Shown: positions 35,295 through 48,060 of the stretch, piece by piece
Numbering within the stretch: the first letter of the stretch is position 1
How the letters are laid out: each line of letters opens with the position of its first letter
Assembly (NCBI GenBank): GCA_950295325.1
Contig: OX485807.1
Coordinates: forward strand, 38,968,440 to 39,028,439
Direction of reading: 5' to 3'
Source: Polytrichum commune
Taxonomy: Eukaryota; Streptophyta; Polytrichopsida; Polytrichales; Polytrichaceae
DNA: 60,000 nucleotides
Translations under genes and position numbers: made by a program
The notes under the pieces: model-generated
Databases searched by the model: none
The model's input: only the letters and a program-made list of their open reading frames with translations
Told to the model about the DNA's origin: nothing

Positions 35295-35465
35295 TGAAAT
35301 AGCATTCGTTTGAGAGCCTGGTTGAGGGTGTCTTTTCACTACACGTGAAGGCCCCTGACCACATAAACTTCAATTCCAATTTTCCATCGTACAGCCTTCG
35401 GATGAATTTTAAGGGCCCTCACCATTTCATGGTCACAACCCTTGGCCAAAGTGTAAAGTGGCCCT
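35295..35465 (+). mobile_element. Partial third copy of the fold-back arm
   Basis: GAAATAGCATTCG...GAGAGCC, CACTACACGTGAAGG, CACCATTTCATGGTCAC and AAAGTGGCCCT match 4470-4642 in the same orientation. Only about 170 bp is recognisable and no opposing arm follows. Confidence 0.7.
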
Positions 35466-36864
35466 AAGTGGTTGTGTGTGTAGAAACCTCAATATATGTG
35501 GCACGGTCTTCAATATTTCTGATAGTCAATAGTCACACAGGAGAATCTATTAGGATCATTAGTGTTAACTGCTCACCCGAAGTGGGCATTTAATAAGGAA
35601 CAGTCTTCTAGGAAAGTTAGTCAAGCTCATGGTAGGGCTCACTCGTATATAATGAACCATTGTTCATTTGATATATATCTGCACAGTTCCTATCATGGGC
35701 TTGTGATTCTTCAGTGTGGACATAGATGACTCATGAACTCATGAGTCCGCACAGAATTTATTAGCTTGCTCATTGTCTCCGACTTGTAGCTAAAAACTTC
35801 TTGATTATGCAAACTAGACCAGACACCTCCAATGCTTCCTTGAAGACGAATTTTTAAGATCAAGTACCTGCTACTCCAAAGAACATATGAAAGACATCAA
35901 CTGCATCGTCTGGCCTGTTTGATATCCCTCCCGCTTCGGGTTCCCACTTATCATGAAACATCAAAGAAGTTTAAGATTTGTCACCTTTCAATCTCTTGTT
36001 GCTGAAGTAACAAAACTATTGATTGGTTTAGCAATATATGAAATCCTCTTGAAAATCATGTGAATGAACACTCATATAGCAATTAACAGATCTTCTCACT
36101 TGCAGATGCAGATCTACAGATGGATGTCTGAAATAAAAAGGGCAATCGGCTACGCCACAAGGACAAGAGGGTGCATTCCCTGGCAGTCGAGTATAAATTC
36201 TGTGAGTTTCTCCTTCTCGATCCAATGCACCCTGTCTATGATGACCAAGCTTAAAAGAACCCACCAAGAATAACAGACCTGGACGATGCACGTTTCTTCA
36301 TTAGTAAGTCCCAAGTATCACGCACATTGTCAATAAAAACAGTGTTTAGTGCAAAGTGACATTGTAATACATTGGCAGGGAAAAGGCAGGAACCCTGTGA
36401 CATGCAAAAATGTGAACAACAAATCTCAATTGATAAGAGAGAGCAAAAGTTATCCTCTTAAGACTCCCATTTTGAGGTTTGTAGCAGACAACTTTCAGTC
36501 AGAAAACTTACATCAGGCAATTTCTCAGGACGACTGTTGAGCCCACCAGCTTTTCACTCGTCATTCACATAGCCACCACCCCATTAGATCTTTGTCTGCG
36601 TGATGGAGCACACCACCTATTGTCAGGGCAGCCACACATGAAAAGACTGCACAAAACAGCAGTTCGAAATCAGTATGGGACATGAAGACTACCTGGAAAC
36701 TCATCTTCCAGCTCAAGTCAGAACACAATCCTGTCAACAACCTGAGAACCATGCAAAGTAAGCATCCATGTCTAGCTCCCATATGCAGATAGATTTTTTA
36801 CGCTCTAAATGATACAGTAAGACCTGGAAAACCAGTACACTAAAAAGGATGTTTAGGGTCCTAA

Positions 36865-37155
36865 GTGGCTCGTTTTCTTAATCGGACCCCTAGATATGAT
36901 TGGTATGTGGTTCAGTGAGGAGCGAAGAGTAAACATCATGAAGACACAGGTTTAAGAGAAATTGGACTAGGTTTTCAAGTTTCAATAACTACTTTACACT
37001 CAATAGTGAACACAATTGGGAGGACCTATATATCTTGTTAAGAAATCAACAAACATGCACTTTTGATAATCATAACTCAATCAAGGGAGGTCCAATTTTC
37101 AATCTAGTTTTTACAAATGTTCCATCGTAGATTTGCTAATGCAACATGAGTTTCT
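36865..37155 (+). repeat. R1 subfamily b copy
   Basis: Pairs closely with 44055-44370: both share TCTTAA(T/C)C, CATCAT(G/A)AAGACACA, CACTCAAT(A/G)GTGAA, TCAACAAACATGCA, GGGAGGTCCAATTTTCAATC and GCTAATGCAACA. The 3' half differs from the 16.4-kb copy, so this is a distinct subfamily. Confidence 0.7.
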
Positions 37156-37319
37156 TTTTGGTGTAAATATAATTAGTAGAAGTTGGAGAACATGAAAAAC
37201 AAACCACATAATACCCACATACCTTATACTCTCCGTTATGTTCAACTTGACATTCGAACCTCCATGATCAACTTGAGATGTCGTGACTTGCAAGAGCAAA
37301 GTCCCGGGGGCTGGACTCT

Positions 37320-37410
37320 TGATCCACAAACAAAGTAATGTGAGTGTAAGAAGGGGTAGTACTGGAGGCATTAGCATACGTAGTATACTTAAGGGAGAGG
37401 TATTATTTTC
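37320..37410 (-). repeat. Dispersed repeat R3, reverse copy
   Basis: On the reverse strand it reads TACCTCTCCCTTAAGTATAC...CCCCTTCTTACACTCACATT, the same as 40370-40440 on the + strand. Confidence 0.55.
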
Positions 37411-40354
37411 CTTTAGTGTGTACATTTAAAAAGTCTATTGAGAATTTTGAAGAAAAAACAAATGTACAAAGGGGACCTTGAGGTTTAGAGAAATAATTGA
37501 CAATAAATGTGTTAGTTGTATCCATTACGCATTTTCATCAATTCTTGTCACATGATAGTAGTCCTCAATGACTACCTAGTCCATTCTTGTTAAGGTTTGC
37601 ATTTGGGTTCTAGGTTTTTGTCCATGAGTCTTTTGAAGTGCTCATGGGCTTTCTTGAGTTTTTCTCTACATATTAAAACTAAGTTATTGTGCTCTCGTCT
37701 TCATTTCTTTGATGCAATTGTTAAGTTACATGCTATGAATGAAAAAATGCTCAATGATTTTCTCATAAGGAAGTGAAAGTAGATTTGATATGTAATAGAA
37801 CTTGTTTAATTCATGAATTATATTTTTTATACTTAGTGGAGACATTTATCACATCAAATGAAAAAGCTCAACATAAATACATGAGTCCAATTTCTAGCTT
37901 GCCGTTAGTACGTACACATTTATTTTTCTCTATAAACCTCATATAAAAAAGGCGTATAATTTCATCTCGAGAGGTGGTGATACTAGTGTTTGTTTGTTAA
38001 CTTCCACAACTTGAGCAAAGAAACAATTAATTGACATGCAACATTTCTCAAAACCCCTCACCTCATCCTTAGAATCCCTGGAAACCAAGAACTGTAACCT
38101 ACTAATACACATACAAATTACTAATATGGACATGTCCCAAACAATCTACCAACCTCTCATTGTCATGCCTCATTGTCATTGTTTATTGGCTTTGTCCCAT
38201 CAAGGGCAGAGACTATGTGATCAATTTTGGCCCTTGACAATGATGCTTATAGATGAACGTAGTGGACGGATGAGAAAAGAACCTCATCAAATGAAACCAC
38301 TGATCCCATCCTACATAGTCTCCTTCCCGATAGGTTGGATGTTTCTAGAAAGTCCTTGAAGTATAGTTTATGGAACTAGATCAAACAACATTGGCTTTGA
38401 TGTTGCTAGCCCTCCAATATCTCCAACCTTGTGCAACGAGCCTATAAGATCAAGGGTGTTGAAGATGCACACCTTGCCTAGCCCATGGTAAACCCAATGT
38501 ATTCGGGTTACAACAAAAACCCTTGAGAGCCCCAACTTGCTCTTGTTCACTTGCACTAAGCACAATGGGGAATCATGGGTTGGAATATCATCAACACTAG
38601 AATCACAATGAGACATGTCAACCGGAGACTCAAGTTTCGCAACGCAAAAATGGACCAATGTGCGATTGTACTCCTACTCCCAACACATGAAGATCGATCC
38701 TTTACTCTTAAAATTATGTGTAGTGTTTGATGACGTGACATGTTGACAACACTGCAAGTTTGGGAGCGTGCACCACCAATTTCGAATCCACTCCTCACTC
38801 TCTACACGGTAAGCCAAAACACCCCAGGTTGCTAAATTTCCCTCCTCGAAAAAACCAACACAATAGAAGATGCCCTTGGAGAATGCCCATGTTTGGTAGT
38901 CGTTGAGAGCATACTCTCACCCTGGTACATCACTTGTCACTTCCCATGGTGTTGTGCACATTGATTAGCCTTTGTTTACTGGGTTGTTAGCAGAATTGTG
39001 TGCACGAAAATTTTGGCTCTTGTTGTGAACTAAACTTCAAGGTTAGCTACTATAGGTGGGGTGCCATAGCAATGTTCATCACTTTTCTCCCTCATGCACA
39101 CATTTGTTGGGATTTCCACTTCAACAAGTGTGGTTAACTAAATTTAGTGTGCTAGCAAGGACTAACGGTGATTTCTAGTGGTAAGCAACCAGAAAAACAA
39201 CTATCAAACCTAATTTTGGTAGCCAAAATGGTTGCAATGGACATGATTTCTCCTACTGACTAACCTAGCAAGGTATCAAATGGCTTGATGATCGATACTA
39301 TACTTCATGGTAATTTTCGTATATTATGTGATGATTGCCACATGTACCACCAAGTATTACTAACTTTGTGTGCATGCCAACTTTGCCTCAATATGTTTTT
39401 GAATACTTAGGGGTGTATATAAGCCGCAAATATTATGATTTTATTATTCAAAAAAATTAACATGAAACATAAGACTAATGCCCCCGTATTTCGATCTATC
39501 CTTTTGGCAAATATGGTAAGTACTTACTCAAACCTAAAATCTTTATACAACAAAAGTAGACCCACTTTTGGATCTCTTGGACATTTACAAGTTGAGGCCA
39601 AACAAAACTTTTTCCTTAATATCAAAAATTCCAAGGGATGGAAATACCTGGCTAATTTTTGGGAATAAATTTATTATCATTAGAAATTCATAATATATTT
39701 CCACGAGCTCTAAATTGGTATTGGATTTATGCTATCTCTTCTCCCGAGGGGTGGGCTCTTCATTAGAAACCAAAACGATATGCATGGGTCGCTATGAAAT
39801 TAAACCCCTTCTATACAAGAAGTTTATAAAGACAAACAAATGTATATGTACTAATAGTAGGTTAGACAATAATCTCATTGTATTCATACTAAACTTTTCA
39901 ATGTAATGTAATAAAATCCTTCACTACATATAAAAAATATAAATCTCAAATTAAATAAACATTTACTACATATTAAAATCCACTGTCACTTTCCAATGAG
40001 AAAGTCATTGAACGTTTTTTCATCCATAGCATGTAACTCAACAATTGCACCAAACAAACAAACACAAGAGCACAATAACTTAGCCACAATTCAAAGAGCA
40101 AAACTCAAGGGAGCCCATGATCCCCCGAAGAGCCTCCAGTTTATAAAACCTAGAATCCAAATGCACACCCTAATAAAAATGCACTACGAAGGTAGACATT
40201 GAAGACTATTACCATATGACAACACAACGGACGAAAACATGAATTGGATGGAACTAGTACACCTATTGTCAATGTTTTCTTTAAACCTTAGGACCCCCTT
40301 TTGTACACTTACATTCACTCCAAAATCCTTTATAACCTTCCTAATTGTACACAC
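37411..40354. other. No gene seen
   Basis: Frames near 38036-38359 and 38368-38658 overlap on opposite strands and lack domains. Confidence 0.4.
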
Positions 40355-40445
40355 ACTGGAGAAAACCAGTACCTCTCCCTCATGTATGTTATGTACGCTG
40401 GCGCCTCAAAATGATACCCCTTCTTACACTCACATTAGTTTGTAC
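40355..40445 (+). repeat. Dispersed repeat R3, forward copy
   Basis: TACCTCTCCCTCATGTATG, TACGCTGGCGCCTC and ATACCCCTTCTTACACTCAC match the reverse complement of 37320-37410. Confidence 0.55.
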
Positions 40446-40857
40446 GTTGTATGAAGAGTCCACCCCCCAGGTCTCCTCCACATACATGTGCAAGTACCTA
40501 CCTCCAAAATTTGAGTGTTGGCGATCTCCCACACAAAGGCCTCGATCTCCGAAAAGTGTCCACTTAAGACACGCCTACCTCACAATCAATTGGTTGCGTG
40601 ATGCCGAGGTCTTCCAACATGATCAAATATAGTTTGCAGACTGACTGACTGACTGCCTTTCCATGACAGGCAGTGGGGTGGCATCTGGATTCCGAACTAA
40701 TTGTCCTCGATTCTCTGTGGCCAGTGGAATTTGAACATGCTCGTGTGTCAGGGTTGCCAAAAACAACCCCTGCAACAACCTTTCCTTTTCTCTGTCAAAA
40801 GATGCAACACACAAAGTGGGTCTAACATGCAAAGGGCATGGACACTTTGAATCAGGG

Positions 40858-41090
40858 CTCGGGGAGAACCGGCGGTTAGTTACGGATGAATCGGTTGAGT
40901 TTTGAGAAATAACGGGTTGAAGGTTCGAGACTTCAGGAGAATTACCTTACCGATCATTTTAGAGGAATCTATAGAAGAATCTACCTCAAATGCATGAAGC
41001 GAAACCAGAAGTTGTCAACATGTAACCGGCTGGATTTAGAATCACTAGGATCTTCACTGACTATGCCCAAAAACTTCCCGGGCAATGCTT
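40858..41090 (+). repeat. R2 repeat, forward copy
   Basis: Same landmark order as the 26.9-kb copy (TTAGTTACGGATGAATCGG, CATTTTAGAGGAATCTATAG, AACATGTAACCGGCTGGAT, CCCAAAAACTTCCCGGGC). Confidence 0.75.
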
Positions 41091-41419
41091 AGAAGTGTAC
41101 CTAGTGATGCAGTTTTATGAATCTGGACGGCATGATAAGTAGACTGTTTAGGGCACTTAACACGTGATGAAGAGAGCAAAAGTTATCTCCATCTGTGATA
41201 GGTAGTTGCAGATGCTTCCTCTGCCCAGACTAAGGTGTGCAGGTGTTAATTGGTTAGTTTGTTTCTTGTTCTTCATCTTCTGTTTGATCAAATTCACGCC
41301 GTCAAATTTTGTGTAGCAATAGCAACTCTATCATGAACCATCTACAAGAACTGGATTGAAAATCGGACCTTTTCTTATTTAAGAGATGTAGATGTATTGA
41401 TTCCTTAATTGAAAACGTA

Positions 41420-41600
41420 CATCCTCCCAACTATGTCCACTATTGAGTGTGGAGTAGTTGATAAGATTTGGCGACGTAGTCCAATCTTTTTTACACATGT
41501 GTGTTTATGGTGTTTGTTCTTTGGTCCTCACCTAACCACACACCAATCAAATACAAGTTTTCGATTAAGAAAAGTAGCCGAACAACACCCCGCAGAACAA
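41420..41600 (-). repeat. R1 repeat, reverse copy
   Basis: Carries TCCACTATTGAGTGTGGAG, CGTAGTCCAATCTTTTT, ACCTAACCACACACCAATC and AAATACAAG in reverse R1 order. Confidence 0.65.
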
Positions 41601-42530
41601 TATGCGACGACCACAGTACGAATTATCTCCGTCCTTAATTTCATCTTGAGAAATGTAGTTCTTGTGGGATCGACTTTGCTCAAGGCGTCAAGATCCTTTC
41701 AATTTGACTATTCAACAATTTCAACTTTGCCTTAAATAGTATAACCTGATGATGCAGTCCTGTGACTTTGGACAGGTATGGTTAATAGACCGTTTAGGTC
41801 ACTAATTACATGATGAAGAGAGCAACACTATCTCTATCCAAGATACTAGATAGGTAGTTGCGGATGCTTCTTCTGTGTAGCCTAGAGCAAAGAATTTGTG
41901 ACGACCGCATGAACGAATTTCTATCAGAGTCTTTCATTTCATTGGGAGAAAATGCAATTCTCATGGGATCAGCATTGCTCAAAGGTACACAGGCACGAGT
42001 CAAGACATCACAAGAAGGTTCACTTTTTAGCATCTTGCATACCACATTGAGTATTCGGGTTCCAAATCAAAGACACAGACTTATGTTGGATCAATTGTGA
42101 TATCGAAAATGATCCTCCTCAAAAGCGTCTGGTAAGTTCTCAGCTGCTGGAAATACCTACCAAAGACTGGTGGCCTTTCCATTTTGATACCTAGTTTGGA
42201 ATAGTCAATTTGAGTGCGAATCGCAAAGCCATACACCATCTTCAATTATATCTTGAGATACGTCCTTCTTGCGCGACTGTGACAGCATGGCTCAGGACTT
42301 CAAGATTAATTCATTTCCACTATTCATTGCTGCAATTTGCATCACAAAGCCAAATTAAGGTATGGTTCAAGAGATGAGAAGGAAGTATATGTATGTGCAC
42401 TTAGCATACCACATTGAGTATTCTGGTTGTGTTTCAAATCTGACTATGTTGGCTCAACCACATCAAAAACGATCCTCTAGAGTTTTTGATATATCAGTTT
42501 GCTGGAAATACCCACACACAACTGGCAGGG
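41590..42530 (+). repeat. Diverged tandem repeat cluster R5, about three units
   Basis: Recurring blocks: ATGATGAAGAGAGCAA (also at 41165), TAGGTAGTTGC(A/G)GATGCTTC, TTTCATCTTGAGAAATG / TTTCATTGGGAGAAAATG, GCTCAAGGCGTCAAG / GCTCAGGACTTCAAG, CATACCACATTGAGTATTC and GCTGGAAATACC(T/C)AC. The frames of two units read related peptides, but each has stops and no gene model is supported. Confidence 0.5.
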
Positions 42531-42799
42531 TCATTATTGTTATTTCTTTTTAAGAATGATAATGCAGATCACATATAAATGGAGTCCTTGAAATAGAGAG
42601 TTCACAGATGTGACAATTCAAAATATGGCACTTTTCTAAGCAACACAGAAGTACACAAATGAATTTGGGATTGGCGTAGTGTGATCAGCATCCTTTGCAT
42701 ACCCTACAAGCCTTTAAAAAAAAACTCTTGCAAGACAATCTCAAGACATTTAATGTACATGGGTCATAAAATGGTTAGTTTCTGGAACTAGCCCATTTC

Positions 42800-43110
42800 T
42801 CATAAAATATGAAACACACAATCAGTTCGAGATGGTTAGCAAATCCAAGTCAAGGCTGTAGCTGCTTTCCTCATGATTTCCAGAGCTCATATGACTATCG
42901 TATTCATTCTAAGAGTGAAGATTCTCATACTCATTGAATGGTCACACATGTCCTCCAATTATGTTGACTACTGAGTTGAGAACGGTCATCATATTTTGAG
43001 CACGTAGTCCAATCTCTTCTAAACATCTCTTTCTAGTATCCGTTCTTAAAGCCACACTACATACCACTCAAATATACATGTTCAATTAAGAAAACTAACC
43101 ACATGAAGCA
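42800..43110 (-). repeat. R1 repeat, reverse copy
   Basis: Nearly the full reverse R1: GAGATGGTTAGCAAATCC, AGAGCTCATATGACTATCG, TTATGTTGACTACTGAG, GAGCACGTAGTCCAATCTC, ACCACTCAAATATACATG and AAGAAAACTAACCAC. Confidence 0.75.
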
Positions 43111-43564
43111 CATCTATGCAATGCATCCTGCTCAAGACACTACTTACTGGGAAATGGGGTGTGCTCCACTGGAAACTTTTCACATTACCCTCAGACTCTT
43201 TTCATTTCAATTGCTTTAATGAGAACAACAACTTTGATTTTAAACTTGGCCTCTGTATTGGGGAAAGTGAAATTGTCAGAGTCCAGTGCTCAAAGTGTGG
43301 AATGCATGGGCAAGAATGGGGTTAGTAATTTCATGTGCTAGATATTATTGTATCTAAAGTTAGGCCTAGTAATTGGCCATGTGTGTACAAAATCATTCGA
43401 GATTTCAGTACACATGGTTCTAATGTGTAACCGCTCTAAGTTACATGAAAGCTGAAAGTGTGATTCCCATAGTAATGCATCCTTCATATTTTGGCAGTAC
43501 ATTGAGTATCCGTTATACTGCAGCCCATGATATTCATCATTGACAAATGTATGGTAGACAACCC

Positions 43565-43925
43565 TTATTCAGTTACTTTTCTTATTAGGAACACCTATAT
43601 GAGAGTGTTATGTAGTTTGGTGTGGCTCCAAGAACAGATACCTAAAAGGCATGTGCTCGAATCAGATTGGAATACATGTTCAAAATAGGATAACCCTTCT
43701 AGGCTTAAAAGTCAACATAATCTAGACTTGTATGACCATTTAATGTGCACAAGAGGCTTCACTTTGATAATGAATATGATATGCATATGAGCTCCGAAAA
43801 TTATAAGGAAAGTGGCTATGGCCTCTATTTTGGATTTGCTAACTACCTTGTACTAATGATGCTTTTCATATCCTAGGAGATGGGTTGCCCAAGAAATGTA
43901 ACCATTCAAGACACATCTACCTTAA
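43565..43925 (+). repeat. R1 repeat, forward copy
   Basis: Full-length match to the 16.4-kb copy, including ACACCTATATGAGAGTG, AGAACAGATACCTAAAAGGC, GTATGACCATTTAA, TATGAGCTCCGAAAA and GCTTTTCATATCCTAGGAGA. Confidence 0.75.
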
Positions 43926-44054
43926 GTTGTCTTGCAATGGTTGGGTGGCAAATAAAGAGGGTGTCATATGACACTCGGTTCTACATGACAAGTCTTGAAG
44001 ACCACTCTGAATAAAATAGCAGACCAATTTTATTGTCACACTAAAGTTTGCAGG

Positions 44055-44370
44055 TGTAACTCAATTACTTTTCTTAACCAAACTCCTTTATTTGATGGGT
44101 GTGTGATTAAATGAGGATCAAAGAACAAACATCATAAAGACACATGTTTAAAAATAAATAAAATTGACCTACGTCTTCAAATTTTTATTAACTACTCCAC
44201 ACTCAATGGTGAAAAAATTGGGATGTATACAATCAAGGAGTCAACAAACATGCATTTCCAATAAATATTACCAAATCAGGGGAGGTCCAATTTTCAATCT
44301 GGTTTTTGCTTGGACTTTCATCATGGATTCGCTAATGCAACACAAATGTGAAGACATACAAATTTGATCC
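44055..44370 (+). repeat. R1 subfamily b copy
   Basis: Sister of the 36.9-kb copy by shared 3' half; about 315 bp, no open frame shared between the two. Confidence 0.7.
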
Positions 44371-44579
44371 ATAGAACATGCAGAACAAAGAAAAATGAAC
44401 CAAATAGCACCCGCATATGTTAAAATCGGATGCTAAGTACAGTGAGACAGTTTTGCCTACTAATGTTCAATTAAAATGTGTATGGAATTGTATGGAATCC
44501 TTGCAATCTGCACCCTGCATCCTCAAATTGATCGAGCAGGCAAACAACATTCCTGACCCATGAAGAACAACAAATCCAC

Positions 44580-45195
44580 TGACCACACTTACATTCAGAT
44601 ATCTATGGAACATATAAATGAGCTTTGTTTAAAACCACTGGAGATTTATAAGATCAACCTTCTAGGGTTTCAGATACAGAGGAAGTTCACCATTTACGGA
44701 ATGCTAAAGCTGTGACCTAACTGTACTTGAAGCCCATGATCAACAACTCTGTGAACAAGGATAGGATAATATTGTCAGGTCTACAGAACATCAAATTATG
44801 AGTGAATAAATCCATACGGCAAGCGAAGCACAAAATTATGCACATTCACATACAGAGAATCAAATCATGTCACCTCACAGCGACCACACTTGCATTCAGG
44901 TGTAGAACATTATTCATGAATTTTTATGAAACCACTTGCACAAAGAGAAACAGATTCCACGCAATGCAAAAACAATCTTTGAAGCATCTGATACTTAGGA
45001 GGAAAAGTTTCTACCATCTACTTTAAGCTAAATTTGTGACCTAAATGTACTTGAAGCCCATGATCACCGATGTGAATACGGAATCGTACTGCCAGGTCTA
45101 CCGAACAACAATTTAGAGTGCATAAATCCACAAGCAAATAGAACGCAAAATTACACAGATCCACATACCATAGAATCATTTCATATCAGCTCAAA
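44580..45195 (+). repeat. Tandem duplication, unit about 300-325 bp
   Basis: TGACCACACTTACATTCAG (44580) pairs with CGACCACACTTGCATTCAG (44881). TGTACTTGAAGCCCATGATC pairs between 44723 and 45049, and AGGTCTAC(A/C)GAACA and AATAAATCCA / CATAAATCCA continue the match. Confidence 0.7.
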
Positions 45196-45861
45196 TGTCC
45201 CCGGGGAAGATGATGTTTCTTCTTCAAGAACACTAACTGAAAATGCCAAAATCATAAATCCAAATGCTTCGTAACACGTCTCCACAAAAACATGGAATAC
45301 AACCATATTCAGGCTGAAATTTTATTCCACTCAACTTTCCAAACCCTAATTCTTGTTCTACATGTGCTCTTCTTGCCATGTGAAGACGGTCACACCCTTG
45401 ACCTAAAATTCAAATTTTTCTTCCTACTCTATCAACCAACAATCTCTCCCTACAATATGCAAAAATCTCCAAAAATCTACTATCCATGTGAAATCTCCAC
45501 ACACTATACAGATGGGGAAAAGGTAACCTAATTTACCAGGCTATTCCACTCCACGCAAAACCTCCGATGCGTCGCGGGCAGGCTACGTCGATGGCAACGA
45601 CGTCAACAAGATGCCAAATTAGGTTAACCCGCCTCCACAAATCTTCCCACATTTCAAGGCAGCAAATTAACTACCCAAAGACGCAGGAAAGCTACGAAAG
45701 CTGAAAATTCCAAGTTCCAACCAAATGCAGTTTAGGCCAAATTACCTACTTATAACCTAAGTCGTCGACAAGCCAGTGATCTGACTCTGGGTACTAACGA
45801 ATTAAGACTCTGCACTCAAAATAGAACTCACAACACCCAAAACTGGGTTGAAGGGAGATAA

Positions 45862-46011
45862 TCACGGCATGGGCTGGTAAGCACGCGGATCAGCACATTC
45901 TCCCAACTGAATGATTCCATCTACAGAATGTATGCAGGAGAAGAATTTGATGCAGTTGCGAGGATTCTGCCTAAAGAATGAGGAGATCAGTTGACCCATG
46001 ATGTGGATCAT
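45862..46011 (-). CDS. Candidate small protein, 49 codons, unknown function
   Basis: ATG at 46011 to TGA at 45864-45862. A second ATG at 45999 gives a 45-aa form beginning MGQLISS, which fits an N-myristoylation motif (Gly2, Ser6). Other visible segments are NPRNCIKFFSCIHSVDGIIQ and LGECADPRAYQPMP. The ORF sits in a locally GC-richer, non-repetitive stretch. CTAACTTAG just upstream (about 46055) is acceptor-like and could end a leader intron, which would support transcription. No family recognised; it may be a real small ORF, a conserved uORF, or chance. Confidence 0.3.
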   Translation of the reverse strand: MIHIMGQLISSFFRQNPRNCIKFFSCIHSVDGIIQLGECADPRAYQPMP

Positions 46012-46244
46012 AGGAGCAAGGAAGGGAAAGTGGGGCCCGTGGTGCTTTTACTAAGTTAGAAATAAGACCCATCTATCTTATATTAAAACTGACACTACTG
46101 CAAGAACAGAACTTTGAAGAATCTCAGGCTTTTTGTTTTCCCCTTTCTCATCACCTTTGCTGCAAGACTTTCGAAGTTTTGTGAGGGTTTGATCGGACGG
46201 TGGCTGCTACTGTTGGCCTAACTGCAGCCGTAAGGCGCCTGTGG

Positions 46245-46585
46245 TGGTACTTCGTCCACTTTGAGATTTCGTGGGAAAAACTTGTCGACTGCTGTTCCAT
46301 GGATGAAATTTATAGTGTCTTTAGTAAATATCTAGAGGCGAATAGGGATTCCCAACGTGAGATGTGGGTTTCTTTGAATGGGACGCAAGAATTGAAGAAA
46401 GAAAAACACTTCCTAATTCCTATTTAGCTCCTTACTGTTCGTCAAACTCGCGCATGTTGCGGTACTTTGTCCACTTTGAGAAATTGAGAAATTTATCAAA
46501 TCTCGTTCTAAATGTTGATTTCATTGCATATAGTAAAAATCTGGAGCGATAGGGATTCCCAATATGGGGGTTTTTTTTTTTGAAA
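46245..46585 (+). repeat. Direct duplication, unit about 130 bp, with a third copy near 47010-47110
   Basis: GGTACTTCGTCCACTTTGAGA...GGGATTCCCAA occurs at 46249 and again (GGTACTTTGTCCACTTTGAGA...GGGATTCCCAA) at 46460. A weaker copy is CACCTTGTCTACTTTGAGG at 47011. The open frame across the first copy lacks an ATG and is broken in the others. Confidence 0.55.
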
Positions 46586-46649
46586 TTAAGGATACAAGTG
46601 GCGGAGAAAAAGAACAATCTCGTATATGATTAAAGGTAGATGTGCCTAA

Positions 46650-46940
46650 TTCAAATAATTTTCTCTCTGCACCCACTTTTAGTAAAATACAAAATTATTC
46701 GATTAGGGAGAGATGGTGAGCAAATCCAAATCATGGCTGTAGCCATTTGCCTCATAGCTTTTGGAGTCAATATGCATATCTTGCTCATTAAGTGGTCATA
46801 CATATTATCCCCCCCCCCCCCCCATTGTGTCGAGTGTTGAGCACAAAATAGTCAATCTCTTTTAAACGTCCGTAAACAAACCTTTTTTTTTTAAATGTCC
46901 GTTCTTGGATCCACACACATTACTTAATTATTGGTGTCCA
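46650..46940 (-). repeat. R1 repeat, reverse copy with a 15-nt C tract
   Basis: Reverse R1 with GCACCCACTTTTAG at the start and AAATGTCCGTTCTTGGATCC at the end. The place where other copies read TCCTCCAATT is here a run of C at 46809-46823. Confidence 0.7.
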
Positions 46941-47689
46941 GGTTGTTGCTATGTTGAAATGAGGCATGTCTACCTTAGTATTTTGTGTTGGTTGTAGGTG
47001 CATGTGATGGCACCTTGTCTACTTTGAGGTATAGTGAAAACTATCGGCTCTTGGTCAATGAATGTAACTCATTGTCTATCATAAATATTTGGAGAAATAG
47101 GGTAGGCTTGAGTGACAAAGGCTCAGGTGGACTATGGGAAAATGCATGATGCTTGTAAAATAAGAATGTTCTTGATGTGTTAAAGAGCACTTGGTGAAGG
47201 AAGTGCTCATAGGAGCAACTTGTCCATCCAATGGACAAATGCCCATGTATAGCTATTGTTACTCAAACCCTAGTTTTGGGCTTCCCCTCCTCTAGTAGTT
47301 TCTTCTTTTGAGCAATGGATCCCGATTTGTCTCCAAAGAAATAAGAATAAGAAATAAAAATCTTCATCATCTTCATCATCATCATCTAAATTTGATTTCA
47401 AAATCTAAGAAGTCAAAAGGCTTATGGGACTAGATGTACATCAAGTAGAGTCAAAGAGGCCCATTTCTTAGAGTATCAAAGTGCAATTGCCTTTGTGAAA
47501 TAGCGGCTAATTCAATCAACATGATGATCAAGCTAGAAAAATGACTAAGTTATCTTGGCAATACATTTTGAGATATTATGGAAATAGGAAAGTAGACCTC
47601 TCTTTAAGGAAGTTGTAAAAGGGGGAGGGGGGGATTCTAGCGCATAGTATGTTTTTGAATATTAAACACATGGCCATGTGTTATTTGGA

Positions 47690-48060
47690 TATTTTTCTAT
47701 TTGCACCCACTTCTTGTAGAATTTGAAACACGCAATTAGTATGAGATAATCGACAAATTTTTGAGGCAAATTATGCCCACAACCATTTGCTTCATAAATT
47801 TTGGAGCTCATATGAATATCTTATTGAGTATCAAAGGGAAGATTCTTGTGGTCGTTTAAGGGGTCATATGGGTCCTCCCCTCCCCAACCCCCCCCCCCCC
47901 AAAAAAAGAAATCATATTTCCTATTGAGCTTAGAATGGCTAGCATATTTTGAGCACGTAGTCCAATCTCTTTTCAACACATTTGTTTTGAGTGTCCGGTC
48001 TTACATCCACACCTAACCACAAACCATTCAAATACAAGTGTCCATGTTATTGTGGTGTTT
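47690..48060 (-). repeat. R1 repeat, reverse copy with a 13-nt C tract
   Basis: Reverse R1 from GCACCCACTTCTTGTAGAA to CAAATACAAGTGTCC. It has a C run at 47888-47900 followed by A7 at the same place where the 46.7-kb copy has its C tract. Confidence 0.7.

Noticed and set aside
46200-46427. 75-codon forward frame (VRRLWWYFVHFEISWEK...)
   Set aside because: It has no ATG start, overlaps a non-coding duplicated unit whose other copies are frameshifted, and matches no known family.
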